Assembly (NCBI GenBank): GCA_030374805.1
Contig: JARGSG010000030.1
Span: 496,001 to 560,000, forward strand
From: Gracilaria gracilis
Lineage: Eukaryota > Rhodophyta > Florideophyceae > Gracilariales > Gracilariaceae
Direction of reading: 5' to 3'
DNA: 64,000 bases
Each line of letters opens with the position of its first letter. The first letter of the stretch is position 1. The notes below the pieces were generated by a model that made no database searches, had not been told where the DNA came from, and saw only the letters and a program-made list of their open reading frames with translations. The translations under genes were made by a program, and so were the position numbers. Shown here one piece after another: positions 44,294 through 56,600 of this stretch.

Positions 44294-44455
44294 ATGTTGA
44301 GACTCGCCTCCTCCGCCGGTCGCATCGCCGGTCGCGCCGTGCGTCTTCTCCCGCGCTCCGCCGCCCCGGCCGCCGCCACCGCGTCCCGTCGTCTTGCGCA
44401 TGCTGCTTTGGCTCCCACCGCTCCGGCTGCCGTCAAGGCTTCGCCGGCCGCCCCG
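44091..44455 (+). repeat. 365 bp direct repeat, left copy
   Basis: The same sequence recurs at 48976-49340, offset 4885. I see no mismatch by eye, and the translations of both copies agree. It spans upstream sequence plus the first 54 codons of ATP synthase beta. The copies diverge abruptly at 44456/49341. Confidence 0.92.
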
Positions 44456-44485
44456 TTAGACAACTTCCAAAACTTTTCTCCGTGA
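44294..44485 (+). pseudogene. Truncated ATP synthase beta 5' end (orphan presequence ORF, 63 aa)
   Basis: ATG 44294 opens the same mitochondrial presequence as the complete gene (MLRLASSAGRIAGRAVRLLP onward, 54 shared codons). It then runs into insert sequence for nine codons (LDNFQNFSP) and stops. It keeps the duplicated upstream region, so it may be transcribed. A free Arg/Ala-rich presequence of this kind could be imported and degraded, or be raw material for a new mitochondrial protein. Most likely it is a by-product of the duplication. Confidence 0.85.
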
Positions 44486-44704
44486 CCCTCTCGTCACGTC
44501 CCTTCTGTTAAAAACTTTGCCTGTCACAGCCTTCTGCTTCTTTTTCAATACAGTTTTTCACAAAAGCAGAAAGCGTGATGTTCTTTTCTTTCGTATGCAA
44601 CTACAGAGTTACTTGGTCTGAACTTCGGACTGAAGAAACAGCAGTGTTGTTACAACTTACAACACAGTGTGGCGACTCGCCACTGGCGACTCGCCACTGG
44701 CGAC

Positions 44705-44753
44705 TGGACGAAATAGCCACACTCGCCAGTGGGGAGTGTGGCTATTTCGTCCA
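44705..44753. repeat. Perfect 20 bp inverted repeat (hairpin)
   Basis: TGGACGAAATAGCCACACTC, nine-base spacer, then its exact reverse complement. It is preceded by two and a half copies of GGCGACTCGCCACT (44670-44704). It resembles a transposon end or a small foldback element. Confidence 0.85.
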
Positions 44754-45028
44754 ATACCAAGGTCTTAATTGCACTGCAGATTCTGCAGGGCAGAATCTGC
44801 ATATCTCTACTGGACTGGCTCACCGAGTCTAAGTGGCTGTCATTCAGACTTGAGGCTCCAGAGCCCGAAGCAAGGAGTCCATGGCAAGTAGTCCTTGCCA
44901 AGGACCCAAGACGGATTCCAAAAGCTGCGATACCCGATTTCCATCACGTTGGTAGTCAAGACGAATCATTTTGTTCCCCATCTTGTCCAAAGTATCTCAT
45001 ACTTTCTTTTAATCATCAACAGAGAAAC

Positions 45029-45253
45029 ATGAGTATCAAACCCCGATCTGAGCAGCAGCAGCACCCCCGTGTTCATTCAAAGTACAGAACCAGGCTCCTC
45101 TCGACCACAAATGATGATGTACCACCAAACAGTCCTCTTTTTCTTCCCGGTTTCGTGGTTGACAACAAATGTCTATGTGGTCGTAAAACTTTATCCACAT
45201 TGTGTCATTCTATTGGAGGGTGCTTATCTAAATTCAAGTACGTCCTGACATAA
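45029..45253 (+). CDS. Small unrecognised ORF in the insert, 74 aa
   Basis: ATG 45029, beginning MSIKPRSEQQQHPRVHSKYR, with a Cys-containing C-terminus (NKCLCGRKTLSTLCHS). No family is recognised. It may be a second transposon ORF or chance. On the other strand, between 45996 and 45703, a longer protein-like frame (no ATG at its head, includes KAVQLNESIWQEFLVSSIVR) lies directly downstream of the hAT transposase stop and is an alternative candidate for accessory coding. Confidence 0.2.
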   Translation: MSIKPRSEQQQHPRVHSKYRTRLLSTTNDDVPPNSPLFLPGFVVDNKCLCGRKTLSTLCHSIGGCLSKFKYVLT

Positions 45254-46002
45254 CATGTATACCAAGCATTCTAGTACTGACTGCATTTAATTCTTTCGAT
45301 CAGTGCGCATTCCAAAGAAGACAACGCCCCCCAGGAGTGTGGTAATGATAATAACGGAGAACAAGCACAGTCTACTTCAGATGCTCCGAGCGAATCTACG
45401 TGCGTTTCGAAGACCGATTGACGGTAATTACCAGTCGTGAGTAATGCATCGGATGCCTTTCCCTTCTTTACCAGTCTCTTGTTCATAGTATTTAGTTCTG
45501 TCTCTTCTGCACTTGCAGACATTGCCTCGAATTTATTACACAATCTCGTCGGCTTTTTCTCAGTCACCTCCCAGTCGAGCTGCAGTGGCCGCATAAGCTG
45601 CAAAATCTTTGTCCACCTCGCACAAGCGTTCGTCTGCAAAAAAATGCACTGCGGTCATAGAGCGCAGATTGAATGAAGTGATCGCGAATTGTAGTAGCGG
45701 CTCTAGACTTGGCGGGAGAGGTTGTTTCCTTTTCTAACTCGTCGCGTCCAGAAAGATGCCAACCGCGCGCAACTCTGTTTTACAGCATCAATAAAGGCTG
45801 CATTTACTCCAAGCGATGGAGGAGATATGACGCGCAGACAGGGATGCAAGGGTTTTCCTCCACTCGACGACATATCGCGAACAATAGAACTCACAAGAAA
45901 CTCCTGCCAGATGGACTCATTGAGCTGAACAGCCTTACCTGCAGCATCGACGGCACTAGCAGTTGTCTTACCGGGTAAGTCAACATGAACCTGCACTCAG
46001 TT

Positions 46003-48357
46003 CTACTCAAATAGAGACCGCATTATTCCTGTTTCGGGAAGTCCTTCGCTATCGTCTTCTACATTTTCCCAGTCCAGTAGTTCTTCATCGTTGTTCTCTT
46101 CCTCTTGATCTATATCTACGTTCTCCTCAACAAGAAAGTACGACACCAGGTTATCCGTGTTAGTTTGCGCAACAGTGCTTGACGACGATGTATATAGTTC
46201 TACATGGGACCTACGCACTGAACTCCGAGCCCGTCGACTTGTAGATGTTAACGCCCGATTGAAGGCGCAGAACATCATCACTTCCACCTTCATGGGGTGC
46301 AAACGGTTGCGTGTGGGTGTGCGTATCCTACCTTGGAGGCTGAAGCTCCTTTCGACGCTCGATGAGGACGGGCTTACGGACAGTATCCGCAGCGCGAATT
46401 CTCTTAACAATTGCCTGTTGTTGCATTGTATCCAGTATACGACAGGAATGTTTTTAAAAGCCATTAGAACATCCCGCTGACCAGGGTTATCCGCTTGAGT
46501 CCTCCATGATAGTCGCGTAAAGGTTAATTCTTCAAACAAGTCATGAACTGCAGCTTCCACTCCTCCAGAGCTCGGCAGCTTACGCGTCGGTGGGAACACA
46601 TCCGACGCAACATATGCCCGTAAATGTTTCAATATCGCCGCATTGAATGGCGCGATATCTACGTTGATGCTGCGAATGTCCAAACAATAAGACACAGAAT
46701 GTAGAGAGGTTAAAAGAGGAATCTTGCGGGCCTCACCATTGCGTCTTCTGCGGAACGCGTGAACCACCTGGTCCTTTCGCTCCTGCGTGAAGAATGGCGT
46801 CAGTGGCAGAGCTAGCAGCTGCTGCTCAAGCTGATTAGTGGACGGGTATACCTCAGATATGACCGAACTGTCATCATCAAAAATTCGAAGGTAGTGTCTC
46901 ATGAGACGGAACACATGATACACATCTAAACACTTCTCGTACAGGGCGTCATCTTTGACGGTTGATACAAACATGTCGCGTTTTTGCTCACCTCTTGCAG
47001 TGTACAAAGTCGTAGAAAAATCAGCACAGTCCACCAGTCTCTGAAACACAGTCTTGCCTCTCAGAAATGAATGTAGCATTCCCTCAGAGCTAGCAAACCG
47101 CGTCGGTGCCATCCTCATGGGCAGAACCGCAGTGCGTAGTGGTACGATGCGTCCGTAGCTGTCTAATTCCCTGTTCGTAGTAGTGTACCCCTGGTTACGG
47201 AGTTCGGTATTATGTTGTTCTTTCAGTTGCTTGAACCGGAAATAAAGTTTGGAGTGTTTTCTTAAATCGCTTACAACTCCTGAAACGGAAGCCAGGATAT
47301 CATTCACCCAATCTAGTTGTCCTATATCTTGCATGAGTAGGTTCGCAACATGGGTCTGGTCTTGATTTGCGATTATATGATTATGCTTTTGAACAAACTG
47401 TTCCTTCGCCTTCACACAGGAACTAGCATTGTCACTCACAATCGCGCACACGCGCGTCATATCTCCGAAATCGGAAAAAACCGAATCCACAATGTTAGCG
47501 TATAGATTGGCATCGCAACTCTCTGAGCCTGTATAAATTGAACGCAAGAAGTATGACTTTCTCGTCTTGTCGACACCGGTAATGGTAAGTAGCACGTTCA
47601 CGACGCTCTCGCAGCTGGCGTCAGTCCAGCCGTCAAAGATTAATGTGCCGTATGCCTGCCGAAGTGAAGCCGATATGGAGCATTTGACGTGTTTCAACTG
47701 CTTCTGATAATATGCCTGCACACCCTTCCCCGCCATACGAGCAATCGTTGGAACATCCTCCTCAAGCCGAGGGTCTAATAGCCTGATTAATTCGCGTAGC
47801 TCGCATTGATCCGGGCTTTTGCTTAAAACTGTAAACGGCAACATATGATTCACAATTAATCTTGTTAGTATCCCGTTTAAACAGCTGCGCTTATCCGTCA
47901 AGGCGCGCTCCCGATGCAACAAGGACCGAATTCCCAGGTCTGATCTCTCATCTGTCCTGGGATCGCTTGGATCCCCTCGGCGCGCGACACCCTCTGAACT
48001 TCTTCTTCGCCTTTTCGAAGGGGTGACAGGCAAACCAAAACTTTCGGCAGAACTACCCAGTTCTCGATAGGCTCTTAGCAAGGATGGGGTTTTCAGAAGT
48101 TTAGCAAGCGTATCTGGTGACGTAAACGAGCACTTCAGAAGGTGATGCCCCAATTGTGTGGCGTTCGGTGTAGCAGCCCTACTCTTCCAGCCACAACCGT
48201 TGCAAGTAGTGTACAGCGCTGCGTCTGAAGAGGTAGCGTCTGCTTCTGTTCGTAGTGAAAAGCACTCTGTAGTCCACCAGCTGTTCTTACGGCCAACCCT
48301 TCGGCTACTTGTGGTTGAGCGGGATTCGCGCGCCTTACTTGTTTGTTGTGTAGACAT
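46003..48357 (-). CDS. hAT-family transposase, intact, 784 aa
   Basis: Cut-and-paste DNA transposase (nuclear). Features in order: a short basic N-terminus; a BED-type finger with CNGCGWKS and QLGHHLLKC (about 52-78); a linker; the RNase-H-like core beginning LRQAYGTLIFDGWTDASCES, with the first Asp in FDGWTD (about 242), and RVCAIVSDNASSCVKAKE holding a second Asp; LMQDIGQLDWV; a large helical insert; and the C-terminal dimerisation block LREFALRILSVSPSSSSVER followed by SFSLQGRIRTPTRNRLHPMK. The acidic tail is rich in Glu/Asp. The frame has no stop or shift, so this copy could be active or recently inserted. It is of the DUF659-containing hAT type. Confidence 0.9.
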   Translation of the reverse strand: MSTQQTSKARESRSTTSSRRVGRKNSWWTTECFSLRTEADATSSDAALYTTCNGCGWKSRAATPNATQLGHHLLKCSFTSPDTLAKLLKTPSLLRAYRELGSSAESFGLPVTPSKRRRRSSEGVARRGDPSDPRTDERSDLGIRSLLHRERALTDKRSCLNGILTRLIVNHMLPFTVLSKSPDQCELRELIRLLDPRLEEDVPTIARMAGKGVQAYYQKQLKHVKCSISASLRQAYGTLIFDGWTDASCESVVNVLLTITGVDKTRKSYFLRSIYTGSESCDANLYANIVDSVFSDFGDMTRVCAIVSDNASSCVKAKEQFVQKHNHIIANQDQTHVANLLMQDIGQLDWVNDILASVSGVVSDLRKHSKLYFRFKQLKEQHNTELRNQGYTTTNRELDSYGRIVPLRTAVLPMRMAPTRFASSEGMLHSFLRGKTVFQRLVDCADFSTTLYTARGEQKRDMFVSTVKDDALYEKCLDVYHVFRLMRHYLRIFDDDSSVISEVYPSTNQLEQQLLALPLTPFFTQERKDQVVHAFRRRRNGEARKIPLLTSLHSVSYCLDIRSINVDIAPFNAAILKHLRAYVASDVFPPTRKLPSSGGVEAAVHDLFEELTFTRLSWRTQADNPGQRDVLMAFKNIPVVYWIQCNNRQLLREFALRILSVSPSSSSVERSFSLQGRIRTPTRNRLHPMKVEVMMFCAFNRALTSTSRRARSSVRRSHVELYTSSSSTVAQTNTDNLVSYFLVEENVDIDQEEENNDEELLDWENVEDDSEGLPETGIMRSLFE

Positions 48358-48975
48358 TATGTTTCGTAGGTGCGCTCGCCGTGGTCAAAGAGAGGGCGGC
48401 GACTGTAGTTACCGTGCGCTGCTGCTGTGTGGCGCTATGCGTTGCGGACACCCAGAAAGAACGGTTTCAATCGGGGAAGCGCGGGCCTCGGAAATAAGAT
48501 GCTTTGGAATTGATGACATACTACGACTTTGCGCCCGCGGTGCTTGGAACTTTGGGAGACTCTACACTGCACTAGCGAGCGCTGGTGTCAATCAGTCTGT
48601 TTCTCCCGAATGGAGTCCACTGGCTGCTGGATATGCGCCGTGCCGGGTGCACCGTTGGCCCATATCGGTTTTAAACCGTGTCCTCATATGGGGTGTGGTG
48701 TGGAACGCCGCAGCGCAGGGTAATCTGACCGAGAGGTTTGCCAGGTGACGTTGCCTGTCCTTCGAGGACACCGGAGAGATTCGCTGACCAAGAGTGCGTA
48801 AGAAAGCTCGAGGCTTTCATATGTTGGCTCCTATTCATCCGATTGCTTTCAATGTTTTCGACACGTTTAATAATATTCTGCCTGTCATGCGTGTCGTCCT
48901 GGCGTCACTGTCACGTTCGACCTCTCCATAAGTTTTTGTTGGGGGCTAAAAATTTATGGAAGACGAAGAACACTG
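48358..48975. other. Upstream part of the hAT insert
   Basis: Non-coding sequence before the right 365 bp repeat. It ends with an inverted word pair, TCCATAA / TTATGGA (about 48925-48960). No clear hAT terminal repeat was identified. Confidence 0.4.
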
Positions 48976-49178
48976 CGCGCAATGCGCCAGAAACGCGCGC
49001 GCTGTAAGCGCGAGCACGCGGCACGTGTAAGCACGCACGGCAGTCGTGAGGCGCAGATCGGAGAAGGCCATTGAACTGCGATGCGAGTGCGCCGGATCGC
49101 CCCAGTCCCTCGTCAAGCGCGTCGCCATCGACCCGCCTCGTACCACCGTCCGTCGCGTCCGATACTCGTCCTTCCGCC

Positions 49179-50909
<1,731 letters not shown>

Positions 50910-50970
50910 ATGGCAAAACAGTTTGAGAGGTTTAGGGGGTAGCCTTTTATTTTGTTGCAGCCTGGAACGG

Positions 50971-52257
50971 CTACGGTAAATCGTTTTCATTGCGACATTT
51001 CAATGTACCGACTGCTGCCTTTTCCTTCTCAATATCCTCTTCACTCGCCTTCGTGGCGGAGAAGGCAACCAGACGGAAAACCCCTTGTCGGATACCTGAT
51101 ATCACATGCCGCATAGCCAAAGCCGATCGTACCAACGGCCACTTGTACTTAAATAGCATTTTCCATCCAAGTGGATTAAAGAATGCGCTTCTCACTACTT
51201 CCCCCCAAAACGGTGCTGCTCTTTTCGTCCAATCTTCAACCTTAACATTCCGAAAACCAGCGCGAATCATCTCTGTTTCATACTCGCTTGGCGGGGATAC
51301 TCTTGGCAAACAGTACTCTTCCATAATCTGACGAATAGAATATCTCTCTGAAAGTGTCAAGGATGGAGTAGACTCTCTCACACACCAGGCCAGCATAACC
51401 AAACGACCACCAGGTTTGAGCATTCGCGCACACTCCTTCATTAGAAGCGGTTTATTCTCTATATGTTCTCCACTCTCCAGGCTCCATACGATCTCGAATT
51501 CTTCGTCTGGGAAACCACTGTTCAAAGCATCTCTTACCTCATTTCTAACTCTTGTTTCGAGCCGTTTCTCTTTGTTCAATTCGTTAGCCCGGTTTGCTTG
51601 TTGGGGACTCAACGTGATACCCGTGACATGACAACTTTCTCCAAAATGCCGAGCTAGAAAACGCGATGCCCCCCCAATCCCGCAGCCGAGATCGAGTATC
51701 CTCGAACCAGGAGGAAGATTCAAGTTCATGGCATTGCAGAGTTTCAGAAGTTCTGACATGGTTCGTATTTGCGCAGGCTGTCCTGTCATTCGCTTGCTGT
51801 CGACAACGTCGTATAGACCGTGATGCATGTGCTCGCCCCAAACTGTTTCCCATGCTGCAGATCTGCTATCGTAAAAGTGTGCTATGTCCTTCTTGAGGTC
51901 TTTCCGGACGTATTTCTGCGCCAAGCACTTGAGCATGATAAACCGGCGCAGAAGCCAGCTTGCAGCTACTGCAATTATTACAAGAAGCCACAAAGGTATC
52001 AATCGTTTGGGTACTTGGTCGATTTGCAGCACTGGAAACCCAGATGGATCACGGGTAACATGCACTTTTTCAACCGTTTTCCGTTTAAAGAAGTTGGGTT
52101 GTTGCGGTGTCGCAGCCGCCATTCGTGGTAATGCAACTCGATCCTGGTTCGGAACTGTAATGGAGGGCCTGCCAGGGAATTTTTGTGAACTAACGAGTAG
52201 CTTCGAAGCAGAAAAGCTAGAGGTAAAGATTGGTGGTGAAGAAATGAAGCAAGCCAT
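50971..52257 (-). CDS. SAM-dependent methyltransferase, gamma-tocopherol methyltransferase (VTE4)-like, 428 aa
   Basis: Class I methyltransferase. The C-terminal 300 aa match the tocopherol O-methyltransferase group: HFYDSRSAAWETVWGEHMHH, then GLYD, then SRILDLGCGIGGASRFLARH (SAM motif I, about 185), HVTGITLSPQQANRANEL, DEEFEIVWSLESGEHIENK and ARMLKPGGRLVMLAWC. These enzymes methylate gamma-tocopherol (or related methylquinones or sterols) using SAM. The N-terminus MACFISSPPIFTSSFSASKL is Ser/Thr-rich and plastid-like. It is followed by a hydrophobic helix (LIPLWLLVIIAVAASWLL, about 85-103) that could anchor it in an envelope or thylakoid membrane. ATG chosen at 52257; the longer frame starts at a GTG. 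MPBQ or sterol methyltransferase is a less likely identity. Confidence 0.82.
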   Translation of the reverse strand: MACFISSPPIFTSSFSASKLLVSSQKFPGRPSITVPNQDRVALPRMAAATPQQPNFFKRKTVEKVHVTRDPSGFPVLQIDQVPKRLIPLWLLVIIAVAASWLLRRFIMLKCLAQKYVRKDLKKDIAHFYDSRSAAWETVWGEHMHHGLYDVVDSKRMTGQPAQIRTMSELLKLCNAMNLNLPPGSRILDLGCGIGGASRFLARHFGESCHVTGITLSPQQANRANELNKEKRLETRVRNEVRDALNSGFPDEEFEIVWSLESGEHIENKPLLMKECARMLKPGGRLVMLAWCVRESTPSLTLSERYSIRQIMEEYCLPRVSPPSEYETEMIRAGFRNVKVEDWTKRAAPFWGEVVRSAFFNPLGWKMLFKYKWPLVRSALAMRHVISGIRQGVFRLVAFSATKASEEDIEKEKAAVGTLKCRNENDLP

Positions 52258-53523
52258 TTGGAGACAGAGAGGCTTCGCGAGGTTCACAGGAAATATACAG
52301 ATGCTTGAATGATGACTTGTGAACGTTTCAACTTTGGGCTCAATGTATCAAAAGCGCATTACTTTGCGAATTGTGTGGCGCGGAGGGTGTTGTGCAAGAC
52401 AGCCGATACTTAAGTGTTGGATCTACTTTTGTGTTTGATCGGGATGGGTCATACAAGCCTGTTTGCTGTATGGAGGAGCCAAAAACAGGGGAGGGATTCG
52501 ATAGGCGCAGTGCAAAGTTACGAAGGTACTAGCTTACCTAGAAGGGTAAAATGACGCTTGTGTCAGTGATGTTCAGGCGGCGGTAGGCTCTAGGATATCG
52601 GTGGTACCCTTGGTAGAAGGTTATATAATATGCGCGGTGGAAGTTTGGGAAGCACAATGAGAACATGAGACCAGGGCACGGCGCATTTCCAGAAACGGAG
52701 TGCAGACTAAATAGCTCCTTTTTCAGGACAATCGCGATGAAGCTCCAGATCAGTATCTGATCACAATTGTTTGAAGGTCGGTCAGTCAATGTTTGAATAT
52801 TGGCAAGTGTTGTTAACTATAGACGGGCAGTTTGGAAGAGAAGCAGAACGCGATGGTTGTGAGACAAATCAGACGACTCGACGAGTGTTTTCCCAGCTCG
52901 GATGTTGCGAACGATTGTTTTCAGGAAGGGGTTTGATCGCTGGCCACTGCGTGACAAACGGGAAGGGAATGAGTCACATGAATTATGGATTTTGGGCTCC
53001 TCTCACCCCCTAATCAACTGCGAGATTGGAATGTGATGCTTGTTTGCATAGTAACCATGTTGTTCTATGTAAAGACATGCAAATTATTGGTGTTGGTGCA
53101 AGACATGGTAGTGTATTCATAGCTACGTTGGTACAGTTCGTTGGTGGAAGTCATTGCTCAAATGGAAGGGATGGAAGCATCTCTCTCTCTCTCTCTCTCT
53201 TGAGAAACATGACGAGCCGTGCACATGTTTGTTGTGTTTGAAAGGATATATGCCAAGAGTGTTGAAATGGCGTTAGGGATTTGTTTGTGTGTGAAACGGA
53301 ATGAATACAGCGTGGAGATGGTGTTATTGCCAGTTTGCTTCACACAGTTTTTGCAAAACATGAAACATGTGAGCACCAATGGTGGTTTCCCGCAACGGAA
53401 TGCTTTTATTGTGGCTGGACAAGCACCTGCACCTGTTTCAATATTTGTGACTGCTGCAGCAGTGACGAAGTGGGCATTATGGATGTTACGCGCATGCAAA
53501 GTGCAGTGATGTGGTGAACGCAA
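52258..53523. other. Intergenic, no supported gene
   Basis: Contains a (CT)10 run (53181-53200) and TG-rich AT-rich sequence. Short frames only. Confidence 0.45.
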
Positions 53524-53822
53524 CTACTTGTTCGCAGCTTGTCTTGCTTGCTCCAGCGCGGCGTTTACACACACTTGAAGTTCCTCAAACCTATGCTCGC
53601 ACTCAGAGGACGTTTCCAAGCAGCCCTTTTTTTTTTTCACGCCGCGCGCGGTCAGAGAGTGCGTTGGTGAGAAAGGCAGCGTAGGAATGACACAGGGTTG
53701 GAACATACCTTGAGGAATTTTGCGTGGTACCAATGCTTGAAACAAGCGTCGTAGCGAGCCTTTTCCGCGGCGCAGTGTTGCAGCGGGTTCACAACTCGCT
53801 TGCGTGCCTTGTCAGACGCCAT
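53524..53822 (-). CDS. Mdm35/TRIAP1-like twin CX9C protein, two exons, 71 aa
   Basis: Small intermembrane-space protein that partners PRELI/Ups lipid-transfer proteins in phosphatidic acid transport in mitochondria. Exon 1 53822-53709 (38 codons), intron 53708-53626 (GTATGT...AAG, phase 0, 83 bp), exon 2 53625-53524. The joined protein has two CX9C motifs: CAAEKARYDAC and CEHRFEELQVC. It also has the family string CFKHWYHAKFLKGC (other members read CFNxWFxEKFLKG). It ends with a helical Ala/Gln-rich tail. Length is typical. The intron's 3' end is unusual: a run of about 12 A precedes the AG instead of pyrimidines. The exon 2 frame and family fit support this acceptor. Confidence 0.88.
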
Positions 53823-54538
53823 GAGAAAGCACGAGAGCGCTGGAGAACGGCGCCAACAACAGTATCGATGTGTCGCTGTGAGCTGCGGTGGTGGTGGTCG
53901 CCGTCGCTGATACGAACGAACGATACGAAGCGCAGCGGACATGTGGGGGTGCATGCAGTGCAACGCTGTGCGATCATCGCATGATGGCAGCCGGGCGGAA
54001 CACGCCACGAGCCACGAGACCGCGCGTGTGTGACACATCACGGGACCGGCTCTGCCAGAGCAGCTAAATTTGGACTGGTATTTTTTCTTTCCTTGGTTCT
54101 GTTCAGAGAGCAGCAGCTGCTCGCTGCCAAGCCGACAGTGTGAGCGTTGCGGTTCATCAAAGGTGTCTACCGTTGGTACAAAGGGCGGGCGTGAGAGGAT
54201 CCCGATGGAACGAGCATCGTGGGGGACACTTTTTACGAGGCGCAACCAACGTCACAGAAAAAGCGCCACACAAGCGCACGTCCTTGCAACAAAAGCTTGG
54301 AAAAAAGAAAAAAACAAGTTAAACAAACACACAAACTACTTGTTGACGGAGGGAGCATCTACATGATAGCAGAATGTCTTGCATGCACATGTTACTCACT
54401 TTGTCTACTATAACAGTGGGCTCAAATAAAAAAGTTGGTGCAAGGCGTCACACATCCCACCACCGCGTCAACTAAACAGCACGCCACGCCACGTTGCAAA
54501 GTCACTTGCATTCACAGGCATACACACACACACACACA

Positions 54539-54585
<47 letters not shown>

Positions 54586-56600
54586 GCTCACACACACACA
54601 CGCCACACACACACATTGGTACACACGCACACACACACACACACACACATACGACGCCACACAATGCCGTCGTGCTGCTCGTCTGCTTTCCAAAGAGAAG
54701 CAAAACGGTCTGCTTTTAATTTCTGGTGGCATGCTTCTTACAGAGCTGCTACTTCAGTGCATCAGCTCGCGTACCATACTCTGGTTGCGCGCTGAAGCGA
54801 AAGCTTTGCCATTCTGTCTACTTCATTCTGCTTTTCTTGCAATCACCGAGAGCAAAACTAAATGCTGTATAGCCACTGTCTCGTGTAGCAGTTATCTCCT
54901 TGCCTGATTGCGTAGGATAGCACGATGGAAAAGCAGACGGCGTACTTCAATGGCAAGCTTTGAGTTGCAGTGTCAAGGTAGCTTCTTTTAATGATATGCA
55001 TTAGCATTCGCAAGCAAACTAACGTCATTTCCACTTGTTTGGTTCTGACACACATTTAGGTACATTGGGACAAGGCGGGTTTTTTTTCGGGCGCCAACAG
55101 ATGAGAAGTTGATCGCTAGACTTTCGATTGGGTGACTGTGACTGTTACAACATGCATACTATCTCATGTTGTTGTCTGGAATAGTGGAGCACATTACTCC
55201 CTTAAATTGCCCTTCATTGCAACTTCACAATTGAAATGGCTAGGGGGACTCTGCACGGCTCACACCTCACTAATTGTCCACCACCACATATACAAAGTTG
55301 ACCCCAAAATGTACGAATTTACACGACCAACTCAGAACGTCTCTTACTTCTAGTGCGTAGCTTTGCGACTAAATATAACGTGTTGCAAACTCATTGTTGG
55401 TGTTTCTTACAGTTGGATTCTGTACTTGGCAAGCAGGTATGTTTACCGGTAACTCTGTCACAAATGCTCACAGTTATGGGTACAAAGGTTACCACTCTGC
55501 CAAGCAGAAAAAGTGTACGTACTTTAAACACTGAGGCAGAGCCCCTGTGCGCATGACCAGCGTTTTACACCCTCTCCAATGCACACAGTTTGTATTAATT
55601 GTGGATAGCAGTTAGATCACTCCATGCAGTCTAATGATCAAAAGGCAAGTACAACGTAGCAGTAATGCGGTTACAGTATAGAACTGCACGTATAGAATAC
55701 GTAAACAATGGATCATGATCTATTAGCCGCTTAAGTATATGACAGCGTACTAGAGAATGGAGGCCGTGATGTGCGAATACGCATTTACTCGAATTGTGTG
55801 CACACTTTTGCGACTACTCTGTCCATCCTCTGCTGTGGCGAGAGAAGAGTGAACACATAGGACATACAAGCAAGTACAAGTTTTCGTAAGAAGCTGAAAA
55901 GAACGCCCCAGCGACCGAACGACGAATGTTTCGATCTGGCGAGTCTCAGCACCCCCGGCTTGCCTCAGCCCGTTGTTCTTGCTAAGGATTTTCATATTGT
56001 CCATTGCATTTTCAGGTCAGTAGAATGTACGTTGTGATGCCAAGTAAATCTTCTCTAGTTAGGGGTTACTATTGCTCTCGTCTTATTATGAGAAAGAAAG
56101 AATAGACGTGAAAGAGTTACAATGTCTGGAATGGTTTTACGTTACTATCACAATACAATGACTCAGGACGGTTGGACAAGCCTGATATCTGATGATATTG
56201 GATCAAGTGGTGTAGAAGTATTTTCTGCTAAGAGACTCGCTGTTTTGAGGAAAACGATTCTGCTCTATAAAACAGAGGGTCGCCGTCTGCTGTCTATCTG
56301 AGGCCTCGTCAATCTGTTTTTGTCGCGTACCCGCTCTGATGCGAGCATCCATGCATTCTAGAAGCGTATCTATGCCAACGTCAGATCTCCGTGTCCCAAG
56401 TGTATAACGATGACGTTATTTCAAAGAAGTTTTGAACGCAGATCAATATGGAGATATCTATTCCGACGTGATTTGCTCTTTCACGCCTCTCTCTAAGCAA
56501 AAGACTCATTGAGCTCGTACGATTGCAACTGAGAATCGAGGTGGGAAAGATCAGATGAGAGTGGAGCGACGCATGGGCCTTTGATTGCTTGTGTCTTCGA
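53823..56600. other. Intergenic, microsatellite-bearing, no supported gene
   Basis: Holds the CA/CACT microsatellite (54521-54649). The rest gives only short low-information frames. Confidence 0.45.
54521..54649. repeat. (CA)n microsatellite, interrupted
   Basis: Long runs of CA with CT, GC and TTGG interruptions, 129 bp. Its frames are His/Thr or Cys/Val repeats and should not be read as genes. Confidence 0.95.

Larger units (their letters stand above)
44456..48975. mobile_element. 4.5 kb insert with hAT transposon, between two copies of a 365 bp repeat
   Basis: Removing this segment and one repeat copy restores a simple layout: DUF202 gene, shared promoter, ATP synthase beta. It carries the hAT transposase (46003-48357, -), a 20 bp perfect hairpin with tandem GGCGACTCGCCACT words (44670-44753), and two short unassigned frames. 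hAT elements normally make 8 bp target duplications and have short inverted ends starting CAG. CAGTGTGGCG at about 44666 is a left-end candidate, but I found no matching right end. The insert may be more than one element. Confidence 0.7.

Noticed and set aside
43948-44463. N-terminal extension of the DUF202 frame up to 44463
   Set aside because: Open only because the region is GC-rich; it overlaps the ATP synthase beta promoter and presequence in antisense and recurs at 49402-48911 without the DUF202 gene.
54435-54732. Frames rich in His/Thr or Cys/Val
   Set aside because: Translation of the CA microsatellite.
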